A stretch of DNA of 64,000 nt. Origin: Nocardioidaceae bacterium (lineage in GTDB: Bacteria > Actinomycetota > Actinomycetes > Propionibacteriales > Nocardioidaceae). The notes beneath the pieces were generated by a model. That model was not told the origin of the DNA. It ran no database searches and was given only the letters and a program-made list of their open reading frames with translations. The stretch is from positions 1 through 64,000 of the forward strand of contig JAURVT010000010.1 in NCBI GenBank assembly GCA_030655315.1. The letters are read 5' to 3'. The translations under genes were made by a program, and so were the position numbers. Positions 1 to 10,148 of the stretch are shown here, one piece after another; position 1 is the first letter of the stretch, and each line of letters begins with the position of its first letter.

Positions 1-28
1 GGGGGGGGGGGGGGGGGGGGGGGGGGGG
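1..28. other. Poly-G run, probable assembly artefact
   Basis: The first 28 bases are all G, directly abutting the stop codon of the first gene. A homopolymer of this length is not expected in a chromosome and is typical of dark-cycle poly-G calls in two-colour Illumina chemistry at a contig end. I treat it as non-biological. The position of the last codons of the adjacent transporter should be read with this in mind. Confidence 0.8.
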
Positions 29-1438
29 TCAGCGGGTCGCGAAGTCGGCGGGCTTGAAGCTGCCGTCGCGGAGCTGGTCCTCGATCTGCTCGAGGCTGCG
101 GCCGGTGAGCTCGGGCATGCGGAGGTAGACGAAGACCCAGGCGGCGACGTTGAACAGGCCGTACATCCACATCGTGGGGCCGACGCCGAGGAGGTTGATG
201 GTCGAGAGGAGCGTCAGGGTGATCAGGAGGTTGGTGCCCCACAGCGACGCGGCCTGGACGCTGGTGCCCGCGGCGCGGACGCCGAGGGGGTAGATCTCCG
301 AGCCGGTGAGCCAGCCCATCAGCTGCAGCCCGCCCGCGTTGAAGAACATGAACACCACGAGGCACGCCACGATGAACGGGGTGCTCTCGCGCCCCGAGTG
401 GCCGGTGACGAAGAGGGCGCCCAGCACGAACAGGCTGATCGCCGCGCCGGGCACCATGACCAGCGTGAGCCGGCGTCGTCCCACCCGGTCGACGATCAGC
501 AGGCCCACGACCATCATCACCAGGTAGGTGACGCCCAGCGCCACGCTCACCCGCAGCGCCGCCGAGGTCGAGAACCCGTTGTCGGTGAGGATCGTGGGGG
601 AGTAGTAGATGATCATCTCGATCCCGCTGAGCTGGGTGAAGATCGCGATGCCGCAGCCGACCACGAGGGCCGGACGCACCCACGGTCGACGCAGTCCGCG
701 CCACCCGCGGTCGCGGTCGCCCTCGCTCCGCTCGGCCTTCTCCAGGTCGGTGATGGTGTCGAGCTCGGGCTCGAGGTCGACGCCGTCGGCCCGCACCGAG
801 CGCAGGGCGTCGCGCGCGTCGTCCAGACGGTCCTGCTTGACCAGCCACCGCGGGCTCTCGGGCAGGCGCAGCATCAGCACGAGCATGATCACGGCGGGGA
901 CGGCCGCGGCGCCGATCGAGACGCGCCAGTCGACCACCTCGGTCGCGCCGACCACCGTCGAGATGACGATGCCGACGCCGATCGCCATCTGGAAGGTGAG
1001 CACGAGCCGCCCGCGGATCTTCGGCGGCGCCAGCTCGGCGACGTACATCGGCACGGTCTGCGTGCCACCGCCCACGGCGAGCCCGAGCACCACCCGTCCG
1101 AGCGAGAGCAGCAGCGGCGTCGGCGCCAGCGCGCTCGCCATGGCGCCCACGGCGAAGACGCAGGCGATGACGAGGATGGTGATGCGGCGCCCGTACCGCT
1201 CGGACAGCCGGCTGCCCGCCAGCGCGCCGACGACCGCGCCGGCGAGGATGCTCGCGGCGATCACCTGCTCCATGCCGTCGCCGGTGTCGAACTCCTCGCT
1301 GATCTGCAGCAGCGCCCCGGAGATGATGCCGGTGTCGTAGCCGTAGAGCAGGCCGGCCGTGGCCGACACGACGGCCGCGACGAGCAGCCGTCCGGTCAGT
1401 CGCTCGGCGGCGGCAGCACCGGTGCGCGTCGACGTCAT
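29..1438 (-). CDS. Sugar porter family MFS transporter
   Basis: A 469-residue protein of the sugar porter branch of the major facilitator superfamily (the XylE/GalP/AraE group), predicted to move a monosaccharide across the inner membrane by proton symport. It shows the family signatures in order: a first helix with GLLYGYDTGIISGAL, RxGRR-type loops (ERYGRR and DRVGRRR), the PESPRWL motif after helix 6, and a terminal PELTGRSLEQIE motif. About twelve hydrophobic segments are present, and the length is normal for the family. The ATG is preceded by AGGAG at a good distance. Substrate cannot be told from sequence. The stop codon touches the poly-G run, but the C-terminus looks complete. It is divergent from recC. 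Confidence 0.9.
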   Translation of the reverse strand: MTSTRTGAAAAERLTGRLLVAAVVSATAGLLYGYDTGIISGALLQISEEFDTGDGMEQVIAASILAGAVVGALAGSRLSERYGRRITILVIACVFAVGAMASALAPTPLLLSLGRVVLGLAVGGGTQTVPMYVAELAPPKIRGRLVLTFQMAIGVGIVISTVVGATEVVDWRVSIGAAAVPAVIMLVLMLRLPESPRWLVKQDRLDDARDALRSVRADGVDLEPELDTITDLEKAERSEGDRDRGWRGLRRPWVRPALVVGCGIAIFTQLSGIEMIIYYSPTILTDNGFSTSAALRVSVALGVTYLVMMVVGLLIVDRVGRRRLTLVMVPGAAISLFVLGALFVTGHSGRESTPFIVACLVVFMFFNAGGLQLMGWLTGSEIYPLGVRAAGTSVQAASLWGTNLLITLTLLSTINLLGVGPTMWMYGLFNVAAWVFVYLRMPELTGRSLEQIEDQLRDGSFKPADFATR

Positions 1439-1553
1439 GGGTACTCCTTCGTCAGGGTCCTCGCACCGTATGCGGGACGCAACGACCGCGCAGAACCATG
1501 CTGTCGGAGCCGGACGCTAGGGTCGTCCGGACGTCGATCTCGGAGGGGGACGC

Positions 1554-4500
1554 ATGCTGAGGATCCATCGGGCCGAGCGCGCGGACGCCTTGGTGCGGGG
1601 CCTCGGCGAGCTGCTCGCCTCGCCCCCCGACGACCCGTTCACGGCCGACGTCGTCGCCGTCCCGTCGCGGGGCGTCGAGCGGTGGATCTCCCAGGCGCTC
1701 GCGGTCTCCCTCGGCGCCCAGCAGGGCCGCGCCGACGGGATCTGCGCCAACGTCGTCTTCCCCTCGCCCACCCGCCTGGTCGCCGGCGTCGTGGCCGACG
1801 TGTCCGGGTTCGCCCACGACGACGACCCCTGGGCACCCCGCCACCTCACCTGGCCGCTGCTCGAGGTGATCGACCAGAGCCTCGACGACGACTGGTGCCT
1901 GACGCTCCGGCGCCACCTCGTCGCGGCCGACGGCGTCGACCAGGGCCGGCGCGTCCAGGTCGCGCTCCACCTCGCCCGGCTGTTCTCGTCCTACGGCGCG
2001 CAGCGTCCCCGGCTGCTGCTCGACTGGGCCGCCGGCCACGACACCGACGGGGCCGGCGCACCCCTGGCCGGCGACCTCCTCTGGCAGGCCGAGCTGTGGC
2101 GACGCCTGCGCGACCGCGTCGGTGAGCCGAGCCCCGCCGAGCGCGTCGCGGGCGTCTGCGCCCGGCTGCGGGCCGAGCCCGGCCTCGTCGACCTCCCCAC
2201 CCGGCTGTCGCTGTTCGGCCTCACCCGGCTCTCCTCCGACGAGCTGCAGGTGCTCGAGGCGCTCGGCGAGCACCGCGACGTCCACCTCTGGCTGCCGCAC
2301 CCCTCGCAGGCCTCCTGGGACCACCTGGCCCGCGCGGGCGTCGGCGTCGGACGCCGCGTCGACGACACCAGCGCCGACGCCGTGCACCACCCGCTGCTGC
2401 GCTCCCTCGGTCGCGAGGCCCGCGAGATGCAGCTCGTCATCGGCTCCCACGTGGAGCCCGACCACGACGAGCACCTCGACCTGCACGGCGACCCGCCGGG
2501 GCTGCTCGGCGCACTGCAGCGGGACGTCCACCTCGACCTCGCCCCCGACGGGTCGCACGCGCTCGACCCGGCCGACCGCTCGGTGCAGGTGCACGCGTGC
2601 CACGGACGCCAGCGCCAGGTCGAGGTCCTGCGCGAGACCGTCCTCGGCCTGCTCGAGGACGACCCCACGCTCGAGCCGCGCGACGTCCTCGTGATGTGCC
2701 CCGACATCGAGGCCTACGCCCCCCTGCTGTCGGCCGCCTTCGGCCTGGCCGGCGACGACGCCGCCGACGTGCACCCGGGGCACCAGCTCACCGTCCGGCT
2801 CGCCGACCGCTCCCTGCGCCAGACCAACCCGGTCCTCGGCGTGGTCGCGCGCGTGCTCGACCTCGCCGACGGCCGCATCACCGCCTCCGACCTCCTCGAC
2901 CTCGCGGCGGCCGCCCCGGTCCGCTCGCGCTTCCGGTTCGACGACGAGGACCTCGAGCGCATCGGCGACTGGGTGCGTCGCTCCGGCGTCCGCTGGGGGC
3001 TCGACGCCGAGGGACGCGCGCCGTTCGGCCTCGGAGGCGTCCCGCAGAACACCTGGCAGACCGGGCTCGACCGGATCATGGTCGGCGTCACGATGGACGA
3101 GGACGAGCTGCGCACGGTCGGGCTCGCGCTCCCGCTCGACGACCTCGACAGCAACGAGATCGACCTCGCCGGCCGGCTGGCCGAGCTGGTCGACCGCGTC
3201 GGTCGGGCCGTCCGCAGCCTGCACCGCGAGCAGTCGCCGCAGGACTGGCTCGACGCCCTGCTCGCGATGGTCGACGACCTCACGCACGCCCCGCCGCGCG
3301 ACGACTGGCAGACCACGCAGGCCCGCCGCCAGCTCGCCGACGGGCTCGTCGCGCCCGACCACGGCGCCCCCGTCCGGCTGCGGCTGTCCGACGTCCGGGC
3401 CCTGCTGGCGCGCGGGCTCGAGGGCCGCCCCACCCGGGCCAACTTCCGCACCGGCCACCTGACCATCTGCACGATGGTCCCGATGCGGTCGGTGCCGCAC
3501 CGCGTCGTGTGCCTGCTGGGTCTCGACGACGGCGTCTTCCCACGGGGCACCCGCGTCGACGGCGACGACGTGCTGGGCCGGGCACCGGTGGTGGGCGAGC
3601 GCGACCCGCGGGCCGAGGACCGTCAGCTGCTGCTCGACGCCGTGCTCGCCGCGGGCGAGCGCCTCGTCGTCCTGCACACCGGTGCCGACGAGCGCACCGG
3701 CGCGGTCCGCCCGCCCGCCGTCCCGATCGGCGAGCTGCTCGACGTGCTCGACCTCACCGCGACGGCACCCACCGGCGCGGTCCGTGACCACGTGGTCGTG
3801 CGGCACCCGCTGCAGCCCTTCGACGCCCGCAACTTCGAGGCTGGCGCGCTCGGCGCGAGGGGCGCGTTCAGCTTCGACCGTGCCTCGTACACCGGGTCCG
3901 AGGCGCTGCTGCACCCCCGGTCGGCCGACGTCGGCTTCCTGCCCGGCCCGCTGCCCGACGAGGACACCGCCGACGTCTCCCTCGACGACCTCGTGCGGTT
4001 CCTGGAGCACCCGGTCCGGCACTTCCTGCGCGGGCGGCTCGGGCTGACCCTGCTCGCCGAGGAGGACGAGCCCGACGACGCGCTCCCGGTCGAGGTCGAC
4101 AAGCTGCAGGAGTGGGCCGTCGGCAACCGGCTCCTCGCCGCCGGGCTCGCCGGCACGCCCGACGCCGACTCGGTCACCGCCGAGTGGCTGCGGGGCACGT
4201 TGCCGCCCGGCGCCCTGGGCCGGGCGCTCGTCGCCCCCGTCCAGCAGGACGCCGCCCGCCTCGTCGCCGACACCACGGGGCTGCGCCGCGAGGAGCCCCG
4301 CGCGGTCGATCTCGGTGTGGTGCTGCCCGACGGCACGCGGCTCGACGGCACCGTCCCGCGCGTCCACGGCACGCAGGTCGTGCGGGTCGAGTACTCGCGG
4401 CTGGGTGCCAAGCACCGGTTGCGTGCCTGGGTCCAGCTGCTCGCGCTGGCGGCGGCCCTGCCCGGCACGCCGTGGACGGCCGCGACGGTCGGGCGCGGGC

Positions 4501-4907
4501 GCGGCGGGTCCGCGATGGCGCTCCTCGCCGCACCGAGCCAGACCGACGCCGCGCGGCTGCTGGCGTCGCTGGTGGCGCTGTACCGCCAGGGTCGGCGAGG
4601 TCCCGTGCCGTTCTCGCCCCGCACCTCGTGCGCGTACGCCGAGAAGCGCGAGCGGGGCACGAGCCCGACGGTCAGCATCCAGGCCGCCCGGTCGGAGTGG
4701 CGCCGCCGGCTCGACCGGCGCGAGATCGGCGACTTCGACGACCCGTCCCACCGCCTGGTGTGGGGCGACGCCGAGCTCGACGCGCTGCTCGCCGACCCGC
4801 CCGACCCGTCCGACACGAGCTGGGCCGACGAGCCGCACCGGTTCGGGCAGGTGGCGCGGGCCGTCTGGTCGCCGCTGCTCGCCCACGAGACGAGGCACGA
4901 GCGATGA
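1554..4907 (+). CDS. recC: Exodeoxyribonuclease V gamma subunit RecC
   Basis: A 1117-residue RecC, the subunit of the RecBCD helicase-nuclease that splits the duplex and scans for the recombination hotspot in double-strand break repair. It is recognised from the N-terminal helicase-like fold with degenerate motifs (for example PSRGVERWISQALA near residue 37 and LSLFGLTRLSSDELQVL) and from its place upstream of recB and recD. Length matches the family (about 1100). The ATG has a GGAGGGGG ribosome site four bases upstream, and a TAGGGT -10-like box lies at 1518-1523. Its stop overlaps the recB start by four bases, so translation is probably coupled. Confidence 0.92.
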   Translation: MLRIHRAERADALVRGLGELLASPPDDPFTADVVAVPSRGVERWISQALAVSLGAQQGRADGICANVVFPSPTRLVAGVVADVSGFAHDDDPWAPRHLTWPLLEVIDQSLDDDWCLTLRRHLVAADGVDQGRRVQVALHLARLFSSYGAQRPRLLLDWAAGHDTDGAGAPLAGDLLWQAELWRRLRDRVGEPSPAERVAGVCARLRAEPGLVDLPTRLSLFGLTRLSSDELQVLEALGEHRDVHLWLPHPSQASWDHLARAGVGVGRRVDDTSADAVHHPLLRSLGREAREMQLVIGSHVEPDHDEHLDLHGDPPGLLGALQRDVHLDLAPDGSHALDPADRSVQVHACHGRQRQVEVLRETVLGLLEDDPTLEPRDVLVMCPDIEAYAPLLSAAFGLAGDDAADVHPGHQLTVRLADRSLRQTNPVLGVVARVLDLADGRITASDLLDLAAAAPVRSRFRFDDEDLERIGDWVRRSGVRWGLDAEGRAPFGLGGVPQNTWQTGLDRIMVGVTMDEDELRTVGLALPLDDLDSNEIDLAGRLAELVDRVGRAVRSLHREQSPQDWLDALLAMVDDLTHAPPRDDWQTTQARRQLADGLVAPDHGAPVRLRLSDVRALLARGLEGRPTRANFRTGHLTICTMVPMRSVPHRVVCLLGLDDGVFPRGTRVDGDDVLGRAPVVGERDPRAEDRQLLLDAVLAAGERLVVLHTGADERTGAVRPPAVPIGELLDVLDLTATAPTGAVRDHVVVRHPLQPFDARNFEAGALGARGAFSFDRASYTGSEALLHPRSADVGFLPGPLPDEDTADVSLDDLVRFLEHPVRHFLRGRLGLTLLAEEDEPDDALPVEVDKLQEWAVGNRLLAAGLAGTPDADSVTAEWLRGTLPPGALGRALVAPVQQDAARLVADTTGLRREEPRAVDLGVVLPDGTRLDGTVPRVHGTQVVRVEYSRLGAKHRLRAWVQLLALAAALPGTPWTAATVGRGRGGSAMALLAAPSQTDAARLLASLVALYRQGRRGPVPFSPRTSCAYAEKRERGTSPTVSIQAARSEWRRRLDRREIGDFDDPSHRLVWGDAELDALLADPPDPSDTSWADEPHRFGQVARAVWSPLLAHETRHER

Positions 4908-7900
4908 CCACGCCCCGCACCTTCGACGTCGTCGGCCCGCTGCCCGAGGGCACCGTCGTCCTCGAGGCGAGCGCCGGCACCGGCAAGACGCACACGATCG
5001 CCGGGCTCGCCACGCGCTACGTCGCCGAGGGCGTGGCCCGGATCGACCAGCTGATGATGGTCACGTTCGGTCGCGCCGCCACCGTCGAGCTGCGCGAGCG
5101 GGTCCGCGAGCGTCTCACCGGCACGCTCGCCGCGCTGTCCGACGCCGCCGCACCGAGCTCCCCCGACTCGGTGGTCGCCCACCTCGCCACGGGTGCGCCC
5201 GAGGTGGTCGCCGCCCGCAGGCGTCGCCTGCTCGAGGCGGTCGCCGACTTCGACGCCGCCACCATCGCGACCACCCACGGCTTCGCGCACCAGATGCTCG
5301 ACGGGCTCGGGGTGGCCGCCGACGTCGACCGCGACGTCGCGTTCGTCGAGACCGCGTCCGACCTCGTCGGCGACGTCGTCACCGACCTGTACGTCCGCGC
5401 GTACGGCAAGCCCGACAGCGAGACCCCCGCCTTCGACCTCGCCACCGCCGACCGGGTCGGCCAGGTCGCCGTCGGCGACCGCGCCGCCCGGCTCGAGCCC
5501 ACGACGGGCACGCCGGGTCGCTCGGCCGACGTGCGCCGTCGCCTCGCCGAGGCCACCCGACGCGAGGTCGAGCTCCGCAAGCGCCGCGGTCGGGTGATGG
5601 ACTACGACGACCTCCTCGTGCACCTGCGCGACGCGCTCGTCGACCCCGCCACCGGACCGCACGCCCAGGAGCGCATCCGCTCGCGCTACTCGGTCGTGCT
5701 CGTCGACGAGTTCCAGGACACCGACCCGGTGCAGTGGGAGATCCTGCGCAGCACCTTCCACGGACACCGCACGCTGGTGCTCATCGGCGACCCCAAGCAG
5801 GCCATCTACGCGTTCCGCGGCGCCGACGTCGTCACCTACCTCCAGGCCACCGAGGCCGCGGACACCTCGGCGACGCTCGGCACCAACTGGCGCAGCGACG
5901 CCCCGCTGGTCGCCGCGCTCGGTCGCCTGCTGGGCGACGTCGCCCTCGGCGACCCACGCATCCGCGTGCTGCCGGTCGACGCGGCGCACGCCGGCCGCCG
6001 CCTGGTCGGCGCCCCCGACGACGCGCCGCTGCGCATCCGGCAGGTGGTGCGCTCGAGCGAGGACGACGGACTGCTCAAGGTCAAGGACGTGCGGCCCCTC
6101 GTGGCGCGCGACGTCGCCGCCGACGTCGCGGCCCTGCTCGACTCCGCTGCCACGCTGCGCGTCGACGACACCGAGCGTCCGGTGGTGCCCGCCGACGTCG
6201 CGGTGCTCGTGCAGCGCAACGACGACGCCGCCACCGTCCGCGACGCGCTCGAGGCCGTCGGCGTGCCCGTCGTCCTCACCGGCACGTCCAGCGTCTTCGG
6301 GTCCGACGCCGCCGCCGACTGGCTCACCCTCCTGACCGCGCTCGAGCAGCCCCACCGCCCCGGGCTGGCGCGCGCGGCCGCGCTCACCTGCTTCCACGGC
6401 TGGAGCGCCTGGCAGCTCGGCGTCGCCACCGACGACGACCTCGACGGGCTCAGCACCACCCTGCGCTCGTGGTCGGACGTGCTCGGCCAGCGCGGCGTCG
6501 CGGCCCTGCTCGAGGTGATGACGGCGTCGCACCGGCTGACCGAGCGGGTCCTGTCGCGCGTCCACGGCGAGCGCGACCTCACCGACCTGCGCCACGTCGG
6601 CCAGGCCCTGCACGAGACCGCCACCCGGCAGGACCTCGGCGTCGCCGCCCTGGTCCAGTGGCTGGCCCGCCGGGTCGCCGAGGCCAAGGAGGACGTCACC
6701 GAGGAGCGCAGCAGGCGCCTGGAGTCCGACGCCCAGGCCGTCCAGGTCATCACGGTGCACCGCAGCAAGGGCCTGCAGTTCCCCGTCGTCTACGCGCCGT
6801 TCCTGTGGGACCGGTGGGCCAACGACAAGCCCGACCCGTTGCGCTTCCACGACGAGTCCGGCTCGCGCGTGCTCGACGTCGGTGGTGTCGGCGGCCCCGG
6901 CTGGACCGAGCGCCGCGACGCGCACCTGGCCGAGGACGCGGGGGAGTCGCTCCGGCTCGCCTACGTCGCGCTCACCCGGGCGCGCTCGCAGGTCGTCGTG
7001 CACTGGGCGCCCACCTGGAACACCGAGGCGTCGGCGCTCCAGCGGCTGCTGTTCGGCGCCCGCGACGAGCACGGGTCCCTGCCGGCCTCGGTGCCCGTGG
7101 GGTCCGACGCCGACGCCCAGCGTCGCTTCGCCACGCTGGCGGAGGGGCCGGACGTCACGTGGGCGGCGGTCGGGGGCCGCGGGCCGGTCGAGCGCCTGCA
7201 CGACGCGCGCGAGCCGTCACCGATCCAGGTGCGGTCGTTCGACCGTCGCCTCGACCTCGCGTGGTCGCGGACGTCGTACTCCGGCCTGACCGCCGGCCTG
7301 CACGAGGCGGGCCACGCGGCCCCCAGCACGGGAGAGCCCGACGAGCCCGGCACGGTCGACGAGCCCGAGGTCGTGCCCGTCGTCAGCGAGCCCGGTCCCG
7401 ATGCGCTTCCGTCACCGATGGGCGCGCTGCCGCTGGGGGCGTCGTTCGGCACGCTCGTCCACGAGGTCTTCGAGACCGCCGACTTCACCGCGGCCGACCT
7501 GCCCGCCCACCTCGTCGCCGAGGCGGCTGCCGCCGGGGCCGACCGGTTCCCGGGCATGGGGTCGGTCGCGCTCGGCGAGGCCCTGGTCGCCCCGATCACC
7601 ACCCCGCTCGGTCCGCTCGCCCCGGGGCTGCGCCTGGCCGACGTCGGGCGTGTCGACCGGCTCGACGAGCTCGGGTTCGAGATGCCGATGGTCGGCGGCG
7701 ACGTGCCCACCGGCGAGGCCACCGTCGGCCAGATCGCCGAGCTGCTGCGCCGGCACCTCCCGTCGGACGACCCGATGGCGGGCTACGCCGACGACCTCGA
7801 GGTGCCGGTCCTGCTCGAGCGACGCCTGCGCGGCTTCCTCACCGGCAGCATCGACCTCGTGCTCCGCGTGCGTGACGACGCCGGCACGCCCCGGCACCTC

Positions 7901-8236
7901 GTCGTCGACTACAAGACCAACTGGGTCGGCGGGTACGACGAGCCCCTGACGTCGTGGCACTACCGTCCCGAGGCCACCGCGCGGGCCATGCGCGACGCCC
8001 ACTACCCGCTGCAGGCGCTGCTCTACTGCGTCGCGCTGCACCGGTTCCTGCGCTGGCGCCAGCCCTGCTACGACCCGGCGCTGCACCTCGGCGGCGTGCT
8101 CTACCTGTTCGTGCGCGGCATGTGCGGACCGGCCACCCCGGTGGTCGGCGGCGTGCCGTGCGGCGTCTTCTCCTGGTCGCCGCCGGCCGCGCTCGTCGTC
8201 GCCCTGTCCGACCTCCTCGATCGCGGTGCCGCATGA
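4904..8236 (+). CDS. recB: Exodeoxyribonuclease V beta subunit RecB
   Basis: A 1110-residue UvrD-type helicase plus nuclease, the catalytic 3'-5' motor and sole nuclease of RecBCD. Visible motifs in order: Walker A EASAGTGKTHT (about 21-31), Walker B VLVDEFQDTDP, motif III IGDPKQAIYAFRGAD, motif V VQVITVHRSKGLQFPVVY, motif VI RLAYVALTRARSQ. The C-terminal nuclease core VVDYKTNWVG carries the metal-binding Asp and the Lys. The start chosen is the ATG that overlaps the recC stop (ATGA), because the Walker A then sits at the usual distance from the N-terminus. The open frame extends far upstream but only inside recC. It overlaps recD by four bases. Confidence 0.95.
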   Translation: MTTPRTFDVVGPLPEGTVVLEASAGTGKTHTIAGLATRYVAEGVARIDQLMMVTFGRAATVELRERVRERLTGTLAALSDAAAPSSPDSVVAHLATGAPEVVAARRRRLLEAVADFDAATIATTHGFAHQMLDGLGVAADVDRDVAFVETASDLVGDVVTDLYVRAYGKPDSETPAFDLATADRVGQVAVGDRAARLEPTTGTPGRSADVRRRLAEATRREVELRKRRGRVMDYDDLLVHLRDALVDPATGPHAQERIRSRYSVVLVDEFQDTDPVQWEILRSTFHGHRTLVLIGDPKQAIYAFRGADVVTYLQATEAADTSATLGTNWRSDAPLVAALGRLLGDVALGDPRIRVLPVDAAHAGRRLVGAPDDAPLRIRQVVRSSEDDGLLKVKDVRPLVARDVAADVAALLDSAATLRVDDTERPVVPADVAVLVQRNDDAATVRDALEAVGVPVVLTGTSSVFGSDAAADWLTLLTALEQPHRPGLARAAALTCFHGWSAWQLGVATDDDLDGLSTTLRSWSDVLGQRGVAALLEVMTASHRLTERVLSRVHGERDLTDLRHVGQALHETATRQDLGVAALVQWLARRVAEAKEDVTEERSRRLESDAQAVQVITVHRSKGLQFPVVYAPFLWDRWANDKPDPLRFHDESGSRVLDVGGVGGPGWTERRDAHLAEDAGESLRLAYVALTRARSQVVVHWAPTWNTEASALQRLLFGARDEHGSLPASVPVGSDADAQRRFATLAEGPDVTWAAVGGRGPVERLHDAREPSPIQVRSFDRRLDLAWSRTSYSGLTAGLHEAGHAAPSTGEPDEPGTVDEPEVVPVVSEPGPDALPSPMGALPLGASFGTLVHEVFETADFTAADLPAHLVAEAAAAGADRFPGMGSVALGEALVAPITTPLGPLAPGLRLADVGRVDRLDELGFEMPMVGGDVPTGEATVGQIAELLRRHLPSDDPMAGYADDLEVPVLLERRLRGFLTGSIDLVLRVRDDAGTPRHLVVDYKTNWVGGYDEPLTSWHYRPEATARAMRDAHYPLQALLYCVALHRFLRWRQPCYDPALHLGGVLYLFVRGMCGPATPVVGGVPCGVFSWSPPAALVVALSDLLDRGAA

Positions 8237-10110
8237 CCCTGCTCGACGACCCCCACCACGTCCATCGCGCCCGCGGTGCCACCGGCGTGCTGGCCGCCTT
8301 CAACGCCGCCGGCGTCCTCGAGTCCGCCGACGTGCACGTGGCCCGCCGGCTCGCCCGGCTCGGCCCCGAGGACGACGAGTCGGTGCTGCTCGCCGTCGCC
8401 CTGGCCGTGCGGGCGGTGCGGCACGGCTCGGTCTGCCTCGAGCTCGCCACCGTGCAGGAGCTCACCGTCGTCGACCAGGCCGACGGCACGGTCGCCGCGC
8501 CCGGCACCGACGACCTCGCCTGGCCGGCCGTGGACGGCTGGCTCGCCGCACTGCGTCGCAGCGCCCTGGTGGCCGACGGGCTCGACGGCCCGGCCGACCG
8601 CCCGCTGCGGCTCGTCGGCGGGTCCCTGTACCTCGACCGCTACTGGCGCCAGGAGCAGGTGATCGCGGCGGCGATCGACGGCGCCGCGCTCCGTCCGCCC
8701 CCGGCGGTCGATGCCGCCCGCCTGGTCCTGGCCCGCGACCGGCTCTTCGACACCGAGGCGCCCGACCGTCAGCGGCTCGCCGCCGTGGTGGCCGCGCACC
8801 GGTGGGTGAGCGTGCTGGCCGGTGGACCCGGCACCGGCAAGACCACCACGGTCGCCCGGCTCGTCGCGCTCCTGCAGGACCAGGCCGAGGTGCCCCTGCG
8901 GGTCGCGCTGGCCGCACCCACCGCCAGCGCCGCGGCGCGGTTGCAGGAGTCGGTGGCCCGCGAGGCCGAGGCCCTGGAGCCCGGCGACGCCGCCCACCTC
9001 GCCGGGCTCGGCGCGTCGACGTTGCACCGCCTGCTGGGGTGGCGGCCCGGCGCCCGGACCCGGTTCCGGCACGACCGCGACAACCCGCTGCCGTTCGACC
9101 TGGTGGTCGTCGACGAGGCCTCGATGGTGGCCCTGACGATGATGTCGCGACTCGTCGAGGCGCTGCGCCCGAGCACCCGGCTGGTGCTGGTCGGCGACCC
9201 CGACCAGCTGGCCTCGGTCGACGCCGGCGCCGTGCTCGGCGACCTCGTGCAGCGCCCCGAGCCGCCCGACGCCGTCGCCCCGGCGGGGCTCGCCGCCCTC
9301 GTGGCCGACGACCTCGCCGGTCTCGAGGAGGAGGAGCGCGTCGCGGCCGTCGGGTCGGGCGTGGTGCGGCTGTCGCGGGTGCACCGGCACTCCGGAGCCA
9401 TCCTGGAGCTGGCCACGGCCATCCGCCTCGGCGACGTCGACGCCGCCCTCGCCGCGTTCGCCGGCGGGCGGGGCGAGGTCGAGCTGCTCGACCCCGCCTC
9501 GCCGGAGGCGGCCGAGGGGCTGCGGGCCGACGTGGTCGGCGCCAACCGCGACCTCCTCGGCGCGGCTCGCCGGGGCGACGCGACCGTCGCGCTGGAGGCG
9601 CTCGGCCGGCACCGCCTGCTCTGCGCCCACCGCGACGGCCCGTGGGGCGTCTCGCACTGGACCACCCAGGTCGAGCAGTGGCTCGCCGAGGCGCTGCCGG
9701 GTTATGCCCGCGACGGCTACTGGTACGTCGGCCGCCCCCTGATCGTCACCTCGAACGACTACCAGCTGCGGCTCTACAACGGCGACACCGGCGTCGTCGT
9801 GGCGCACGAGGGACGGGTCGTCTCGGCGTTCCGGCGCGACGGGTCCCACGTGCTCGTCCCCACCAGCCGGCTGTCCGACGTGCGCACGGTCCACGCGAGC
9901 TCGGTGCACAGCAGCCAGGGCGGCCAGTTCACCCGGGTGTCGCTGGTGCTCCCCACCCCCGACTCGCCGCTGCTCACCCGCGAGCTCTTCTACACCGCCG
10001 TCACCCGCGCCCGCGAGCACGTGCGCGTCATCGGCACCCCCGAGGCCGTCGCCACCGCCGTCGAGCGCCCGATCGTCCGCGCCTCGGGCCTGCGCACCCG
10101 TCGCGGCTGA
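8233..10110 (+). CDS. recD: Exodeoxyribonuclease V alpha subunit RecD
   Basis: A 625-residue SF1B 5'-3' helicase, the fast motor of RecBCD. It has an N-terminal RecB-binding region, Walker A GGPGTGKTTTVARL (about 198-211), Walker B VVVDEASMV, motif III LVGDPDQLASVDAG, and the 2B/UvrD-C terminal motifs VHSSQGGQFTRV and ELFYTAVTRAREHV. The ATG overlaps the recB stop (ATGA). Length is normal. The three genes form one operon that ends in the hairpin at 10149-10172. All key helicase residues seem intact, so the enzyme should be functional. Confidence 0.95.
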   Translation: MTLLDDPHHVHRARGATGVLAAFNAAGVLESADVHVARRLARLGPEDDESVLLAVALAVRAVRHGSVCLELATVQELTVVDQADGTVAAPGTDDLAWPAVDGWLAALRRSALVADGLDGPADRPLRLVGGSLYLDRYWRQEQVIAAAIDGAALRPPPAVDAARLVLARDRLFDTEAPDRQRLAAVVAAHRWVSVLAGGPGTGKTTTVARLVALLQDQAEVPLRVALAAPTASAAARLQESVAREAEALEPGDAAHLAGLGASTLHRLLGWRPGARTRFRHDRDNPLPFDLVVVDEASMVALTMMSRLVEALRPSTRLVLVGDPDQLASVDAGAVLGDLVQRPEPPDAVAPAGLAALVADDLAGLEEEERVAAVGSGVVRLSRVHRHSGAILELATAIRLGDVDAALAAFAGGRGEVELLDPASPEAAEGLRADVVGANRDLLGAARRGDATVALEALGRHRLLCAHRDGPWGVSHWTTQVEQWLAEALPGYARDGYWYVGRPLIVTSNDYQLRLYNGDTGVVVAHEGRVVSAFRRDGSHVLVPTSRLSDVRTVHASSVHSSQGGQFTRVSLVLPTPDSPLLTRELFYTAVTRAREHVRVIGTPEAVATAVERPIVRASGLRTRRG

Positions 10111-10148
10111 CCCTCGCGGGTACCTCGCGGTGATCGAGAACCCCTGTC

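Noticed and set aside
1452-4898. Long open frame on the minus strand across recC (over 1100 codons)
   Set aside because: It is the complement of a clear RecC gene in a GC-rich genome. The product is Arg/Pro/Gly/Ala low-complexity with no family. Other long opposite-strand frames (for example 3623-7201, 8101-10296 and 12487-13626) were dropped for the same reason.
4112-4903. Upstream extension of recB
   Set aside because: The frame is open but lies fully inside recC. The ATG overlapping the recC stop gives the normal RecB N-terminus.
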